NCBI GenBank assembly: GCA_963969495.1 | Contig: OZ018317.1 | Coordinates: forward strand, 219,423,691 to 219,487,690 | From: Ceratothoa steindachneri | Taxonomy: Eukaryota > Arthropoda > Malacostraca > Isopoda > Cymothoidae | Reading direction: 5' to 3' | DNA length: 64,000 nt | Shown: positions 35,844 through 48,385 of the stretch, piece after piece | Position numbering within the stretch: the stretch's first letter is position 1 | Layout: each line of letters opens with the position of its first letter | Program-made: the position numbers and the translations under genes | Notes under the pieces: model-generated | Databases searched by the model: none | Told to the model about the DNA's origin: nothing | What the model saw: the letters and a program-made list of their open reading frames with translations, nothing else

Positions 35844-37150
35844 CCCTAAGCCCTTTGGGTTTAGGGCCAGGAAGTTCCTTCGAGAGGTAGATATAGCTCT
35901 CGGGCCAGTGGCGCCCCTGGTTCTGCCCAGGACGCCACCCTGGAGGGTACCACATTTGGCTATTTTTCGCCACGCCTCTGCTCCCAAAGCTTGTACTGCG
36001 CCGGGAGTATTGCGTTCGACCTTTTTGGAGCACACATCGTGTCACGCTGGAACCGTGCCAGTGTATACGGATGGCTCCAAGTCCCAAGAGGGGGTAGGCT
36101 TCCACACCGTATCCCCTCTGTTTGAAGTCAGCGGGGCTCTACCAGGCGCTGCGTCTGTCTTCACGGCCGAGCTGGTGGCAATACACCACTCGGTACGGGA
36201 GATTACACGACGTGCCCGGTTCGGAGACCGGATTGTGATCTATAGCGACTCACAAAGCGCCCTGATTGCTCTCGGGGCATTGGAATCTCCGCATCCCCTG
36301 GTTCGCGATATCTGTGATGCCACGGTTTTGGCGAGCCGGGCAGATGTCGAGATTATCTTCTGCTGGGTTCCTAGACATGTATGAATTGCGGGGAATGAGC
36401 GTGCCGATGAGGGCGCCAAAGAGTCGATGAGGACTATGTGACCGGACCAGCGTTTCGCTCTTCCTCACACCGACTACATGGCAGGAATACGAGCAGCTCT
36501 TAGGGCTGCTTGGCAAAGAAGATGGGGGACGGTCGAAGGGAACTTAAAGTTGCGTGCCATTGCGCCGCGACTGTTCCCATGGACCTATCCCCCAATGCCG
36601 CGGCGGCTTCAGGTTGGTTTCTGTCATCTCCGAATCGGGCACATTCGTGTGACCCATCGCCATTTGGTGGAGCGCCCTATTGCAACGACTGCATCGTCCC
36701 CCAGACTGTTAGGCACATTCTTGTGTAATGTCCCAGTCTGGGTGATCTTCGCGCACGATACCTGTCCCGGTACTGGGATGGGCGGGGTCGCTACCGCCTG
36801 TCCCTTGTACTCGGGATGAGTGCGTGCACATCGACTGGTGGACTTATTGACTTTTGGGGGGAGGCCGGCCTTCTCCCTATTATTTAAGCAGGATTTGTTT
36901 TTTGTTTTGTTTTATTTTTTGCATTTGTTTTTGTTTTTTTCCTTTAGGTTGCACGCTCTTGCGCCGGGGGGACCTCCCCCCGACGCAGGAGTTTGCTTCC
37001 TTTCCCCCATTTAGGGTGTTTTTTTCGTTTAATTTTATTTTAAAGTAGCCTAGAACTACGCCAGTTTTAATACGGCGACTTATGCCCATGTAGGCAGACA
37101 CCAGATGAGCTCTAAAAAAAACAAAAAAAACTACAAAAAAAACCCACACA
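35844..37150 (+). mobile_element. LINE copy G: 5'-truncated copy nested in copy E, with target-site duplication
   Basis: Starts abruptly at ccctaagccctttgggttt (copy A 5140) and runs through RNase H (VYTDGSKSQEGVGF near 36060) to the 3' hairpin and an A-rich tail ending at 37150. It is flanked by CGATCTCTTTT (35833-35843) and CGATATCTTTT (37151-37161), 10 of 11 identical; copy A has this site once at 4486-4496. This is the hallmark of target-primed insertion. RNase H is open from 35908 to a TGA at 36382-36384, where other copies read GGA. Confidence 0.88.
37074..37102 (+). other. Conserved 3' UTR hairpin, slightly degraded (nested copy G)
   Basis: GGCGACT at 37074-37080 faces AGACACC at 37096-37102; two positions have mutated out of the pairing. 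The A-rich tail starts about 10 bases later. Confidence 0.6.
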
Positions 37151-39033
37151 CGATATCTTTTGGCGCGGCCCAGATGCCAACTCTGGAGCGTAGACTCCAA
37201 CAGGCATTGAACCACGTCTTTTGCTATACTGTAGTGCACAAGCTTTGGTATTCCTTGGCCAAGACTAAGGTGTTGCACTTCTGCCGCCATCCACGGCTCT
37301 AACCTGACCCAGAAAAATTTCCTAATGGGGTGCGCCTGGAAGTGGTGGACTCGCACCGTTTCCTTGGCCTTGTATTTGACCGACGCCTCACCTGGGAGGC
37401 TCATATTCGTAGCCTTATGGTCTCTTGTACCGGCACCATGGATACTTTTCACCCCGTGACGTTAAAGGCTTGGGGCGCTGATAGGGCTACTGCCCTACTT
37501 TTTTATCGATCCTTTGTTCGTTCGAAGCTCGACTACGGATGCGAGGTTTATGCATCCGGAGCCGAGCGTGTATTGCGGAAGGTGGAATCAATCTATAACA
37601 CCGGCCTTCGCCTAGCAACCGGTGCCTTTCGTACTCCACCCAATGAGAGCTTACTTGTCGATGCTGGGGAGATGCGGCTTGCTCTGCGCTTTGCACTGTG
37701 CATTTTTCGCCTGTTTGCACGAGCCCGGCGCCTCTCTCAGTCGCCAACAGCTCTCACTGCATCCGCAGCTGATTTCAACACTGCCTATGCCGCCGAGAGA
37801 CGCCAGTCATACCCTAAGCCTTTTGAGTTTAGGGCTGGGAAACTCCTTCGAGAGCTAAGTATAGCTCTCGAGCCGGTGGCGCCCGTTGTTCTGCATAAGA
37901 CATCACCCTGGAGGGTACCACCTTTGGCTATTTGTTGCCACCCCTCTGCTCCCAAAGCTCGTACAGCGCCGGGAATATTGCGTTCGACCTTTTTTGGAGC
38001 ACACTTCGTGTCACGCTGGAATCGTGCTAGTATATACGGATGGCAACAAGTCCCAAGAGGGGGTTAGTTTCCACGCCGTATCCCCTCTGTTTGAACTCCG
38101 CACGGCTCTGCCAGGCGCTGTGTCTGTTTTCACGACCGAGCTGGTTGTAATACACCTCTCGTTACGGGAATAAAGGCGACGTTCCCGTTAGGAGAACAAA
38201 TTGTGATTTATAGCGACTCATAAAACCCCCTGACTGATCTCGGCATTTTAATCTCCGCAAGTCTTGGTTCGCGATATCCATGACTCCATGGTTTTTGCTA
38301 GCCGGGCGGATGTGGAGATTATCTTCTGCTGGGTTCCTAGACATTTAAGACTTTCGGAGAATGAGGGCGCCAAAGAGTCCGCGAGGACTGAGCGTCCAGA
38401 CCAGCATTTCGCTCTTGCACACACGGATTATATGGCAGGTATACGGGAAGTTCTCCGTGTTGCTTGGCACAAGAGACTGGAGACAGTCGAGGGGAACTTA
38501 AAGTTGCGTGCCATTGCGCCGCGACTGTTCCGATGGACCTACCCCCCAATGCCACGACAGCTTCAGGTCGCTTTCTGTCGTCTCCGAATCGGGCACATTC
38601 GTGTGACCCATCGCCATTTGGTGGATCGCTCGCCAGCGCCCTATGGTGACGACTGCGCCGTCCCCCAGACTGTTCGGCATATTCTGGTCGAATGTCGCAG
38701 TCTGGGTGATCTTCGAGCACGCTCCTTCTCCCGGTACTGGAATGAGCGGGGTTGCTACCGCTTGTCCCTTTTACTCGGGATTGGTTCGTGCACACTGACT
38801 TGCGGACTATACGACTTTTTGGAGGAGGCTGGCCTCCTCTACTTTATTTGACTGTTTGTTGTGGGTCGCATGCTCTTGTACCGGGCCTACCCCTGCTCTG
38901 TATTTCATTTCATTTTAGTTTTGTTTTTAGCCTCTGATATTTTTATCCTTGTTAATAGTTATTTACTTATTTGTTTTTTTATATACCTAGTTTTTGGCTG
39001 TAGTGAGTAAAAAAGAACCCGTGGTGTGATTAC

Positions 39034-39062
39034 GGCGACTCTTTCCCTAGGTGGTTGTCGCC
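39034..39062 (+). other. Conserved 3' UTR hairpin (copy E)
   Basis: GGCGAC faces GTCGCC with a changed interior (ctttccctaggtggtt). It lies at the 3' end of copy E and is followed by aggagctgctaaaa, matching the end of the other copies. Confidence 0.65.
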
Positions 39063-39095
39063 ACAGGAGCTGCTAAAATTTATTTAAAAAATGGC

Positions 39096-39420
39096 TTCAA
39101 TGCACCGTCCGTGGTTCGGAGGCCTGATTGTGATCTTTAGCGACTCAAAAGGCGCTCTGAATGTTCTCGTGGCACTGGTTTGCGGTGCTCAGGCTCGGTG
39201 GGGAGGCTGGCCTCCTTCTGGCGCTTGGGCAAGCTTTTTTTTTTTGTTTTTTCTCAGCCTATTTTAGAAATTTGCCTTTCGATTATTTTTTGTTTTTTTC
39301 CCTCATTTTAGCTCTAGGATATAGTCTAATGAATAGGCTAGCTTAAATACACCGGCCTTTGCCCATGTTCCCCATTGCCTGGCTAGACTTTTTAAAACTG
39401 GATTGACTAAAAGGAAACCC
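39096..39420 (+). mobile_element. Small LINE fragment: RNase H piece fused to 3' UTR
   Basis: 39105-39175 matches RNase H (gattgtgatcttagcgactca-like, copy A 5520-5580) and is joined to 3' UTR-type sequence (gaggctggcctcc, then gaataggctagcttaaata). It is internally deleted and old. Confidence 0.6.
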
Positions 39421-39483
39421 TTCAAGTTACGATCAACATATGATAAAAATGCCCTAAAGGCTTCAGGTTGCGATGCCTGTTGG

Positions 39484-39553
39484 TCTATCTTGGCGCAGTG
39501 GTTAAAAGACTCGCTTTGTACGCGGTAGGTACCTAGTTGAACTCCGATGGTGA
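39484..39553 (+). repeat. tRNA-like sequence (probable SINE head) just before exon 4
   Basis: TGGCGCAGTGG (box A) at 39491 and AGTTGAACTCC (box-B-like) at 39534 are 43-45 bases apart, as in a tRNA. The anticodon-like arm is CTCGCTTTGTACGCGGT with U33 in place. There is no acceptor stem. It ends about 100 bases before the exon 4 acceptor. Confidence 0.55.
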
Positions 39554-39653
39554 GGATTTTTCATGATTCGCGATTATTCTTTATTGAACTCGTACAGTGT
39601 ATTGACACCTTGCGAAATATCTCTTGTCATAAATTATCCATTTACTTTCTCAG

Positions 39654-40082
39654 GAGAACCAGTTGACCGACCAACTGCTGTGCAAGAAACCTTGGAAGCA
39701 GATCCATCCCTCTCCGAGATTGAAGAACCGTCTGTATTTGAAACTACCCCCATCCCCCCTTCAACGCAGGTATCTGAAGGTACAGAAGATGGCCATGAGA
39801 TTACGATGACAGCCACTCCTTCTTTAGAAGTGACATCACCAGAGACAACAACACTTCCAAACAGTTGGAATGAAGTGTTGATTACTATTAATAATGATAC
39901 TACCACCCCAACAATGAGTAACACCGCCAGTACCACGGAACAGCCTCTTACATCAGAGCTTCCTTTCGTCATCCCCGATATAGAGGGGCAAAGTAACTTC
40001 ACTACCACGCCTCAACCACTAAGTGCTGCCGAACAAGAGAAAAAACTTCTCCAAATGTTAAAAACTTCAACGTACAAAGAAA
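39654..40082 (+). CDS. Exon 4: Thr/Ser/Pro-rich linker exon of the serine protease
   Basis: The exon is 429 bases, 143 codons, phase 1 to phase 1 (acceptor ttactttctcag, donor GTGAGT). The peptide begins GEPVDRPTAVQ. It is rich in Thr, Ser, Pro and Glu with several Asn sequons, then ends in a more structured stretch, AEQEKKLLQMLKTSTYKE. It fits an O-glycosylated extracellular stalk just before the protease domain. The open frame begins upstream at 39563 inside intron sequence; the acceptor at 39652-39653 plus phase set the exon start. Like exons 2 and 3 it is symmetric, so it could be skipped or duplicated without breaking the frame. Confidence 0.82.
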
Positions 40083-40337
40083 GTGAGTATATAAATAAAA
40101 ATTAGAACTTAGGCATTATTAGGCATCTTGAATATAAGAATATTTTAGATTATTCCTATCCTCCGTGCAGTTGGGGGGGGGGGTATATTTACTCACAGTT
40201 GCTGTCGCTCACTTATGACTAAAATAGATACGTTTGGCTGGAAATGCGACTCTTGGATAGTAATCTCTAATTAGTGTAATCCAACCTGCTTTAAGGCGAC
40301 CTATTCGATTCCCATTATTGTGCCCTCGTTCATCGTT
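40083..40337 (+). other. Start of intron 4 of the protease gene
   Basis: AT-rich with a G-run at 40172; nothing recognised before LINE copy I. Confidence 0.6.
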
Positions 40338-43300
40338 GGAGCCGCCCTCGGGCAGCTCCACAGAAACAATGGAGGTCCCTCCCCCATGTGCTCTTTCAGG
40401 GAACCCTCCAAATATCCCTAACCGGAGAGGAGGCTTGCTCCTCTCTTTATCCTACGGATGTAGGGGACTTTTCCTCACCCCATGGTAAGGAGGTGCCTTC
40501 GGCCACCTCCCTCTTTCCAGCGGCAGTCCCGTCTTTACTATCCAAGAGACTGCCAAGAAAGCCAGCAGCCAACCCATAGCCGACCGCTCCCCATTGGAGC
40601 GGCTCGGTAGGGCAAACACTCTTAAGGGGGAGAGGGAAGCTAAACCCCATCGATCGCTCCTCTCAAAAGACCTACTGGCTAGAATATTAAACCTAGCGGG
40701 GGTCAAGGCCTGTGCCTTCCCAGACTCGACTTGTGACACCGCTGCCAATGAGACCTGTGATATCCTAGCGGGAGGATGTCCAACTGGAGACCCTCTCCTC
40801 CCGAGATAGAGATGTTCCTTGAGGCAACCCAGCCTGAGACGGTAGGGCCTTCCATGGGAGCAAATAAGGGCTAGGCGCCAAGCACCGAACTCGAATCTGC
40901 CCCTAAGCAAGGTCCTCCTCAAACGGCTAGGTTTTCCAATGCAGTACAAGGAGGGAAGGGATCTCCTCCGACCGGTGCCCCTGTGACTGCCAGTCAGGGC
41001 CTTCTCCATCTCGGAGAAGGAACTTGCTGAGGTCGGTCCATCCGGCCTGGGGTCTCCTGCTGGCGGAGGGGAGAAGCGGGTTTATTCCCGCCTCCCTCTC
41101 CTATAAGGAAAAAAAAGACTAAAAAGACTCTGGGCTCCTCTCCGTCCATGGGGGCTGCTGGAAAGGATGTGTCTGCTAACATTTCGGTAAGCGACCAAGC
41201 CAAGATCGGCACATACGGCCCCTCTACCCCACCCCCGGCTGCAGAGCCCCTGACTAAGACCAAAAGTGCTAGTGCGCAGAACGGAGCCTCGATTACATCG
41301 GGGCCCCACATTCAGAGATTACCCGGCGTTTTCGAGCCCGTTGGCTTCAAACGCTTCCTCGTTATTCGCTCCACTAATGGCAGCATGTTGGCTAAGGGCA
41401 ACATGCTCCATCAGAGAAGAGCTTTTGCTAGTGTAATGGGTAGAGAGCCGAAGGTGAACTACTTCTCGGACGGGAGCCTTTTGGCGAATTCATCGAATCC
41501 CTCCGAGGCGGCCTTGATTAGTATACCACGCCTGTGAGCGTGACGCCGCGTTCTACCATGAACTTCGTTAAAGGAGTAGTTTATGCGAGGGAACTCGTGG
41601 ACTACTCCATAGAGGACATCACCTTAGAGTTGCCCGACCATGGTGAGGTCAAGGTCGTACGTGGGATGAGAATATAAGGAGGGGCCTCGAGACCCACCCC
41701 TACATTCTTCGTCACGTTTGACTGTGACAAGCTCTTTGAGTCGGTGCGTGCCGGTTGGCATCGCTACCGAGAGAAGGCATTCGAGTCACTGCAGCGGACG
41801 TGCTATTACTGTAAACCGCTTCGGCCACACTAATCGCTCCTGTCGACCTGCAAAGGCGGGATTACCCGAAAAAATTGTAAGTTGCTCCAAGACCAAACAC
41901 GATAAGTCCAAATCGTGTGTGGCCAAGTGTGTCAATTGCAGAGAGCCGCACCCCGCTTCTTCGAGGCAATGTGGTGAGTATCTCCTTGAGAAGGAAATCG
42001 TGGCCGTTCAGGCTCAGGATTGTCTCTCATTTCGCGATGCTAAGGACTTAGTCCTGGTTCGCCCGGTGCTGCACAGGACATCCTATGCCTCAATATTGGA
42101 AAAGACACCCTCTGCTCCTGGCACCCCCAGGCCTACGAGTACAGTCGTTTCCGCTCCCATTCGGAATCGTTCTGAGGCACAAAGGGTCCACACCCACCCC
42201 CGGCTAAACCAGCCCCCCCACCCTCCCCCCACCGGGACCGTTTCCCGTTAGGCGAAAATGCCACGCACCATAACGAGTTGTTAGACTCACAGCAGAAGGC
42301 AATACCTCTGAAGTTGGTCGCCATCTTCCCGGGTTCCTAAAGCTACCCCCCGAAATTAGGAGAGCAACAAAGGAGCTTTGGCTCCTTTGCGAACGTCCAG
42401 TGGTGGGTTAACTGGCTCGGAGACGGTGTATCCTCAAAAAGAGGGCCCTCCGCCTAAGCTTCGAGGCGGAAGGAGGAAAAGACTCGCAGGTTGAGCCCAA
42501 CCTGCCCAAATAAATCCTCGAAGGCGACAGCGCCTTAAACGCATTGTCCAGCTAAGAGCGCCCGGGGTTTTGCTTCCGGGAAGCGTCCGGCCATTCCCAT
42601 GAGGATCTTCTCTTCGAAGAGGGCCCCCGCGTCTCCTCCGAGCTAGGCCTGGAGACCATATTCCTTCAATGGAATTGCCGCGGACCCCAGGCAAACTGGG
42701 AGGAGCTGCGGAGGCTCGTCTCCTCCCGTTCTCCGTTAACTATCATTTTGCAGGAGACCATGCTGGGTGCAGGCCCCCTGCCACCCTCCTGTGGTATAAG
42801 GGTTTTGCAACCCTTCCCCTACGGGATGGGTTCCCGATGGGGAGATGTACGATTTACACCCAGCATGATGTCTCGGTTGTTCTCTTCGCTTTAGATACCT
42901 CCTTTCAGGAAGTAGCTGTAAAGCTGCACCTTGATTAGGAAGTATACTGTTATTTCCGCGTACATTCCACTGTCAGCCGACTTAGACTCTGGAGATTTTC
43001 GCCGCTTCGTGGCATGGTTGCTGAGGCCCTTCATCTTGCTCAGAGATCTAAACGTTAGACACCCCCTCGTGCGAGACTACTCTATTAATCCCCGTCGCCA
43101 AGTCCTTGCCGACCTGATCGATGAGCTTGAGATGGGTGACCTAAATGTCAATGAATTTATGCATCACTGCGCAAGAACAGCTTCAAATTTCTGCCTCGAT
43201 CTACCTTTGTGCTCTCCGGATGAACAGCCTTATTTTGATTGGAGGGTGTTCGATGACCTCCATGGTAGTGAGCACTTTCCCATTCAAATATGATTTTCAA

Positions 43301-46300
43301 AGCAACTGCCGCCTGAGAGCCCACCCCGATGGTGCTTGGCGCGGGCGCGGTGGCCTGCATTTCAGGAAATGACTGAATTCTCTATCTCAGTCGAGGAATT
43401 TAGGTCGGTAGATGAAGCCTTTAACTTCTTCCCCGGCAACCTCATCGACGTGTGCCTAGCTACTATTCCTGGAAGGTCTGGCATTTTGCACACCGACCAC
43501 TCCCGTGGTGGTCAGCCGAATGTGATACGGCCCTCAAGCAGAAGCGATATGCCTACATTCGCTATAAGAGCCGCCCGAACGATTTCACTGTCGGAGAGTT
43601 TCGTCGGGCTAGGGCTAGGTTCCGGTATATTTCGAAGCACGCCCGCCGCTCTTCTTGGCGGGCATACGTGTCTTCACTTAACGGGAAGACACCTCTAGCA
43701 GAGGTGTGGAAGCGAGTCAAAAGGATTCGAGGCAAGTTCTCGCAGGAACCCTCTCCCGTTCTCCAGGAGAATGGGACCGCAATCAAGAGCCCTGCGTCCG
43801 CGGCGGAATCCTTTGCAACCGCTTTCTCCGCATTCTCTAGCCGGGATGCTGTGCCGCCAGCATTCAATGCACGTCGTAATGTCGCGAAAGGCCGCTGGCT
43901 AGACTTTACCTCGAGAGACAGAGAACGAATCAACGACAGGTTTACTCTGAGTGAGTTGCATTCCGCTCTTGCTTAATGCGCGGACACCTTCCATGGTCCG
44001 GACGATGTCCCATATGCCATGCTTCGACACCTGGGTAAGCAAGACATGTCCTTTCTGTTAGATTTGTTCAACAGGATCTAGGACGAGGGTCTCCTCCCGT
44101 ATTCCTGGCGAATCACTACTGTGCTCGCCTTTCGCAAAACGGGGATACATCACTCTCTCCGGCCGTTTTCCGCCCAATCTCTCTAACCTCTTGCATGTCC
44201 AAGTTGATAAAGAAATTGGTAAATGTTAGATTAGCCTTTTTTCTTGACAGCGGAGGTCATCTGTCTTCTGCACAGTGTGGTTTCCCGAATTTCCACTCCA
44301 CGTCGGATGCTCTGCTTCGACTCGAAAAAGACGTCTGCGATGCCTTCCTTCGTAGACAGCACTACGCCACGTTGTTTTTCGATCTGGAGAAGGCTTATGA
44401 TACCGCATGGTGATAGGGTATCATGGAGACTCTCCACACAATGGGGACTAGGGGACGCCTCCTAATCTTTTATATCTGAATTTTTGCGAGATCGTTGATT
44501 CCGCCTACGGGTGGGGGAGCCCTCTCCGGCCCAAAGGAGCAGAGGCTCCCGCAGTGAAGTGTCATCATCGTCACACTCTTTGCCCTGAGCATTAACGGCA
44601 TCACCTCGGTGTTGACGGAAGATGTTCTCGCTACGCTCTAAGTAGACGACCTTTCGATCTCTTTTGGTGCGGCCTAGATGCCAACTTTGGAACTTCCACT
44701 CCAACATGCTTTGAACCGCGTCTCTCGCTATGGAGAAGCGCACATGTTTCGATTTTCCTTGGCCAACACTAGTATGGTGCACTTCTGCCGCCATCTACGG
44801 CTTCACCCTGACCTAAACTTGTTTCTTAATGGGGTACGCCTGGAAGTGGTTGAAATGCACCGTTTCCTTGGTCTTGTATTTGATCGACGCCTCACCTTGG
44901 AGGCTCATATTCGCAGCCTTAGGGTCTCTTATACCCGCGCCATGGATATTCTCCGTTCCGTGACGTTGAGCGCTTGGGGTGCTGATAGGGCTACTGCCTT
45001 ACTTTTTTATCGATCCTTTCCTTGTTCGAACTCGATTACGGATGCGGGTTTTATGCATCCACAGCCGAGCGTTTATTGCAAAAGGTGGACTCGATCCACC
45101 ACACCGGCCTTCGCCTTGCGACCGGTGCCTTCCGCACTTTTCCCATTGAGAGCCTGTTGGTCGATTCTGGGGAGATGCCACTCGCTCTGCGCCGCGTACA
45201 GTACAGCACTGGCCTGTACGCGCGAGCCTGGCGCCTCCCTCATTCGCCAACAGCTCTGACTGCATCCCCAGCTGATCTCAACGGTACTTATGCCGCTGAG
45301 AGATGCCAGTCATACCCTCAGCCCTTTGGATTTAGGGCTAGAAAACTCCTTCGAGAGCTAGGTATAGCTCTCGGGCCGGTGGCGCCCCTGGTTCTGCATA
45401 GGACACCACCCTGGAGGGTACCACCTTTGGCTATTTGTCGCTACCCCTCTGCTCCCAAAGCTTGTACAGCGCCTGGAATATTGCGTTCAACATTTTTGGA
45501 GCACACCTCGTGTCACTCTGGAACCTTTGCCAGTGTATATGGATGGCTCCAAGTCCCACGAGGGGGTTATTTTCCACTCCGTATCCCCTCTGTTTGAAGT
45601 CAGCGGGGCTCTACCAGGCGCTGCGTCTGTCTTCACGGCCGAGCTGGTGGCAATGCACCACTCGGCACCGGAGATTACGCGACTTGCCCAATTTCGGAGA
45701 TTGTGATCTATAGCTACTCACAAAGCGCCCTGACTGCTTTCGCGGCATTAAGATCTCTGTATCCCTTGGTTTGGGATATCTGTGACCCCACGGTTTTGGC
45801 AAGCCGGGCGGATGTTCAGATTATATTCTGCTGGGTTCCTGGACATGTAGGAATTGCGGGGAATGAGGGCGCCAAAGTTTCTGCGAGGACTCTGCGACCG
45901 GACCAGCGTTTCGCTCTTCCTCACACCGACTACATGGCAGGAATATGGGCAACTCTTCGGTCTGCTTGGCAAAGAAGATGGAACACGGTCGAAGGGAACT
46001 TAAATTTGCGTACCATTGCGCTGCTACTGTTCTCATGGACCTATCCCCCAATGCCGCGAAGGCTTCAAAGTGCTTTCTGTCATCCCCGAATTGTACACCC
46101 TCGCGTGATGCACTGCCATTTGATGGAGCGCTCGCCAGCGCCCTACTGTGAAGACTGCGTTTCCCCTAGACTGTTGGGCACATTCTTATTGAATGTCCAT
46201 GTCTGGGTGATATATGCGCGCGTTATCTGGACCGGTTCCGGGACGAGTGGGGTCGAGACCATTTGCCCCTTTGTAATTGTGACGGGTTCGTGTACACTGA

Positions 46301-46620
46301 CTTGTAAATTATCTGACTTTTTCGAGGAGCCTGGCCCCCAGTTTATTTGACTCGTTGTTTTAGGTCGTATGTTCCTGCGCCGGGGGAGGCGTACTCACCC
46401 CCCATCCCCGACGCTAGAGTGTGCTTCCTTCTTCTTGCTTTTTTGCTTCCTTTTTGGTTCTTGATTTATGTTCGTTTTTTTAATGTTTTTGGGGGTTTTC
46501 GGAATTTTTAAGTACCCTGGCACTATGCTTAAATTTTAATTACGGCAACTTATACCCCTGAAGGCAGTTTCTCGTTGGAATTCTTAAAAAATGTATGCAG
46601 TCACCATTAAGCGCTATTTA
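40338..46620 (+). mobile_element. LINE copy I: nearly full ORF1 and ORF2, many lesions
   Basis: Homology begins at ggagccgccctcgggcagc (copy A position 89), so the 5' UTR and the first codons are missing. ORF1 spans to about 42650: FEPVGFKRFLVIRSTNGSM at 41326 is intact over 129 codons, and CCHC remnants lie at 41806-41970. Endonuclease spans 42660-43290 (DLHGSEHFPIQI). The linker and RT N-terminus at 43336-43976 are well kept. RT has motif A FFDLEKAYDTAW, while motif C reads L-stop-VDD at 44637-44655. RNase H is damaged (VYGWLQ where copy A has VYTDGS; YSYSQSAL). ORF2 ends at 46350. The 3' UTR has a degraded hairpin near 46543. Confidence 0.88.
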
Positions 46621-47995
46621 ATTTTTTTTAATGCATTCAAAGCAGAGCGTAAATTGCGCAAGGTTTGGTCTGTCTACTGCACTGGTCTCCATTTGGTGAC
46701 AGCTGCCCCCATACATACACTCTATAGAGCGAATCTTTTATGATACTAGGTAGATGCCGCTCGCTTTAAGCTTTGCACAATGCATTACACGCTTGTATGA
46801 GCCATTCTCTCTCCTTCACTCAGCAATGACTCTCATTTTATCCGCGGCCGCCGTGAAACGCCATTGATACCCTAAACCTTTATAGCAAAGAAAATTATTC
46901 GAGAGCTCTACGTAATTCTCGAGCCCCTAGCTCCGCAGGTTCTGCCCAGTATGCCTGCTTAGTGAGTACTTCCTGAACGTCTTTCGTTACGCTTCTGCTC
47001 CCAAAGTTTCTACATCACTGGGAGTACTGCGTTGGCATTTTCTTGGAGCACACGTCATATCAGATGGTTCCATATTTGAAGAATGGGTTGGTATCATGTT
47101 TTCTCGTTTAAGGCAAGCGAGGGTCATTGAAATGCATCACTCTGTCCTGGATTCCATCCCCTGTGTCTGATTCGGAGATTAGATTGTGTTTTATAGCCCC
47201 TCACAGGGGGCACTGGGTGCCCGCGAGTCATTGAAATTTCCGCCCCCACCCCATTTGTTTGCAATATTCGTGACGCCAATTCCGCTACGATTTAGAGGAT
47301 GGAGATACCAAGTGCGTCTTTGGCTTGGTTCATCGAATCCCATGGATTACGGGAAATGAGAGTGCTAACAGTCTGCAAGATCTCAGCTAGACTAGCAATT
47401 TGCTCTTCCCCACTCTGACTAATTAACAGGAATCAGGCCAGTCCTTAAAGTTATGTGGCGAAGAAATGGCAGATGGCCGACGGGAATCTAAAATTCCTTG
47501 CGATTGCGCGCACTTCTGGCGTGCGTCTGGCTCCCAATGACTTGAAGGCTGCAGTTTTTCTTTTATCGCTTCCCAATAATACAGACTTGCCGACCACAGC
47601 ACTATTTTGTGGAGCGTTCACCTGAACTTGATTTGCACAGCTGCTCGGTCTCCCAGACTGTGCATAGCTTTCTTGTTGAGTGTTCGATTGCGAGGGCTCT
47701 GCACTATCTGTCCCGATGTTGGGGCTCGCGGTCTCGCTATCCCTCTTCCCTGGTACTCGGGACGAGTTCGTGCAATCCACTTGTGGATTGGGGGAGGAAG
47801 GTCTCCTCTATTCTTTATCAGGTAGTCGTTGGGTGCACGATAAGGCCCCTGAGCGTGCCGTCGTCGTTTTTTGTTTGTGTTGGTCGTATTTGTTTTTGTT
47901 TTTTTGATAGCTTAAAAATAGGCTAAATCATAATTTACACGACTTACCCCAAGCGGACATTTGTCAGATGAGTGCCCTAAAATGAAAAAAAAGGC
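46621..47995 (+). mobile_element. LINE copy J: old 5'-truncated copy (ORF2 3' part and 3' UTR)
   Basis: Starts near 46625 with sequence matching copy A from about 4885 (gcagagcgtaaattgcgcaagg), then the pre-RNase H region, a heavily mutated RNase H, and the C-terminal end near 47820. The 3' UTR keeps aggctaaatca, a decayed hairpin (47940-47975), gatgagtgccctaaaa and an A-rich tail at 47982. No frame of any length survives. It is clearly older than its neighbour, copy I. Confidence 0.75.
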
Positions 47996-48385
47996 CTCCT
48001 CGCACAGACTCCGTCATTTCCTTTCATGTTTCTTTCGCATATAGCAATCATCTTCTCACTCTCCCTATGTTAAAGACATTAAATACCACTTCCTTTTTTC
48101 CACAGCACCTCCCCTCACATTCCCCACACCCATTCGGCTTACATATTGACTCTGATTATCCGGCCTCATTGGCCCACAGCCCAGACTATTATCGTTATTG
48201 AGTATTGCGCTGGTGTAATAACACCTTTGGGAGAGCGGCTTCCCTAACCATGCAACCCCCTATCCAGGGTTAATCCCCTTTTACAATACGCATCGGAGGA
48301 CAGTATGGGTATTCTTCCTACCGCATAGACAGGCAATTTTTCCTAGGCACAATTTTTACTATCGTATTTACATCTCTCTTTGCAG
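47996..48385 (+). other. End of intron 4 of the protease gene
   Basis: Pyrimidine-rich, no element recognised; it leads into the exon 5 acceptor. Confidence 0.6.

Larger units (their letters stand above)
32251..39095 (+). mobile_element. LINE copy E: 5' UTR to 3' UTR, with internal deletions and a nested LINE
   Basis: The 5' end TAAGGGGCGCGGCG is at 32252. The 5' UTR and the ORF1 start are joined by a deletion near 32555. ORF1 homology runs 32600-34650, including the FKRFLVIRSTDGSML region (33302) and CCHC remnants. Endonuclease spans 34675-35430. A ~850-base deletion at ~35435 joins the end of the endonuclease region to RT QCGF. RT continues to 35843, is interrupted by nested copy G, and resumes at 37151 (ISFGAAQMPTLERR). 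The last ORF2 segments reach the stop at 38851: the RNase H is damaged but HILVECRSLGDLRAR is clear. The 3' hairpin is at 39034-39062. Confidence 0.8.
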
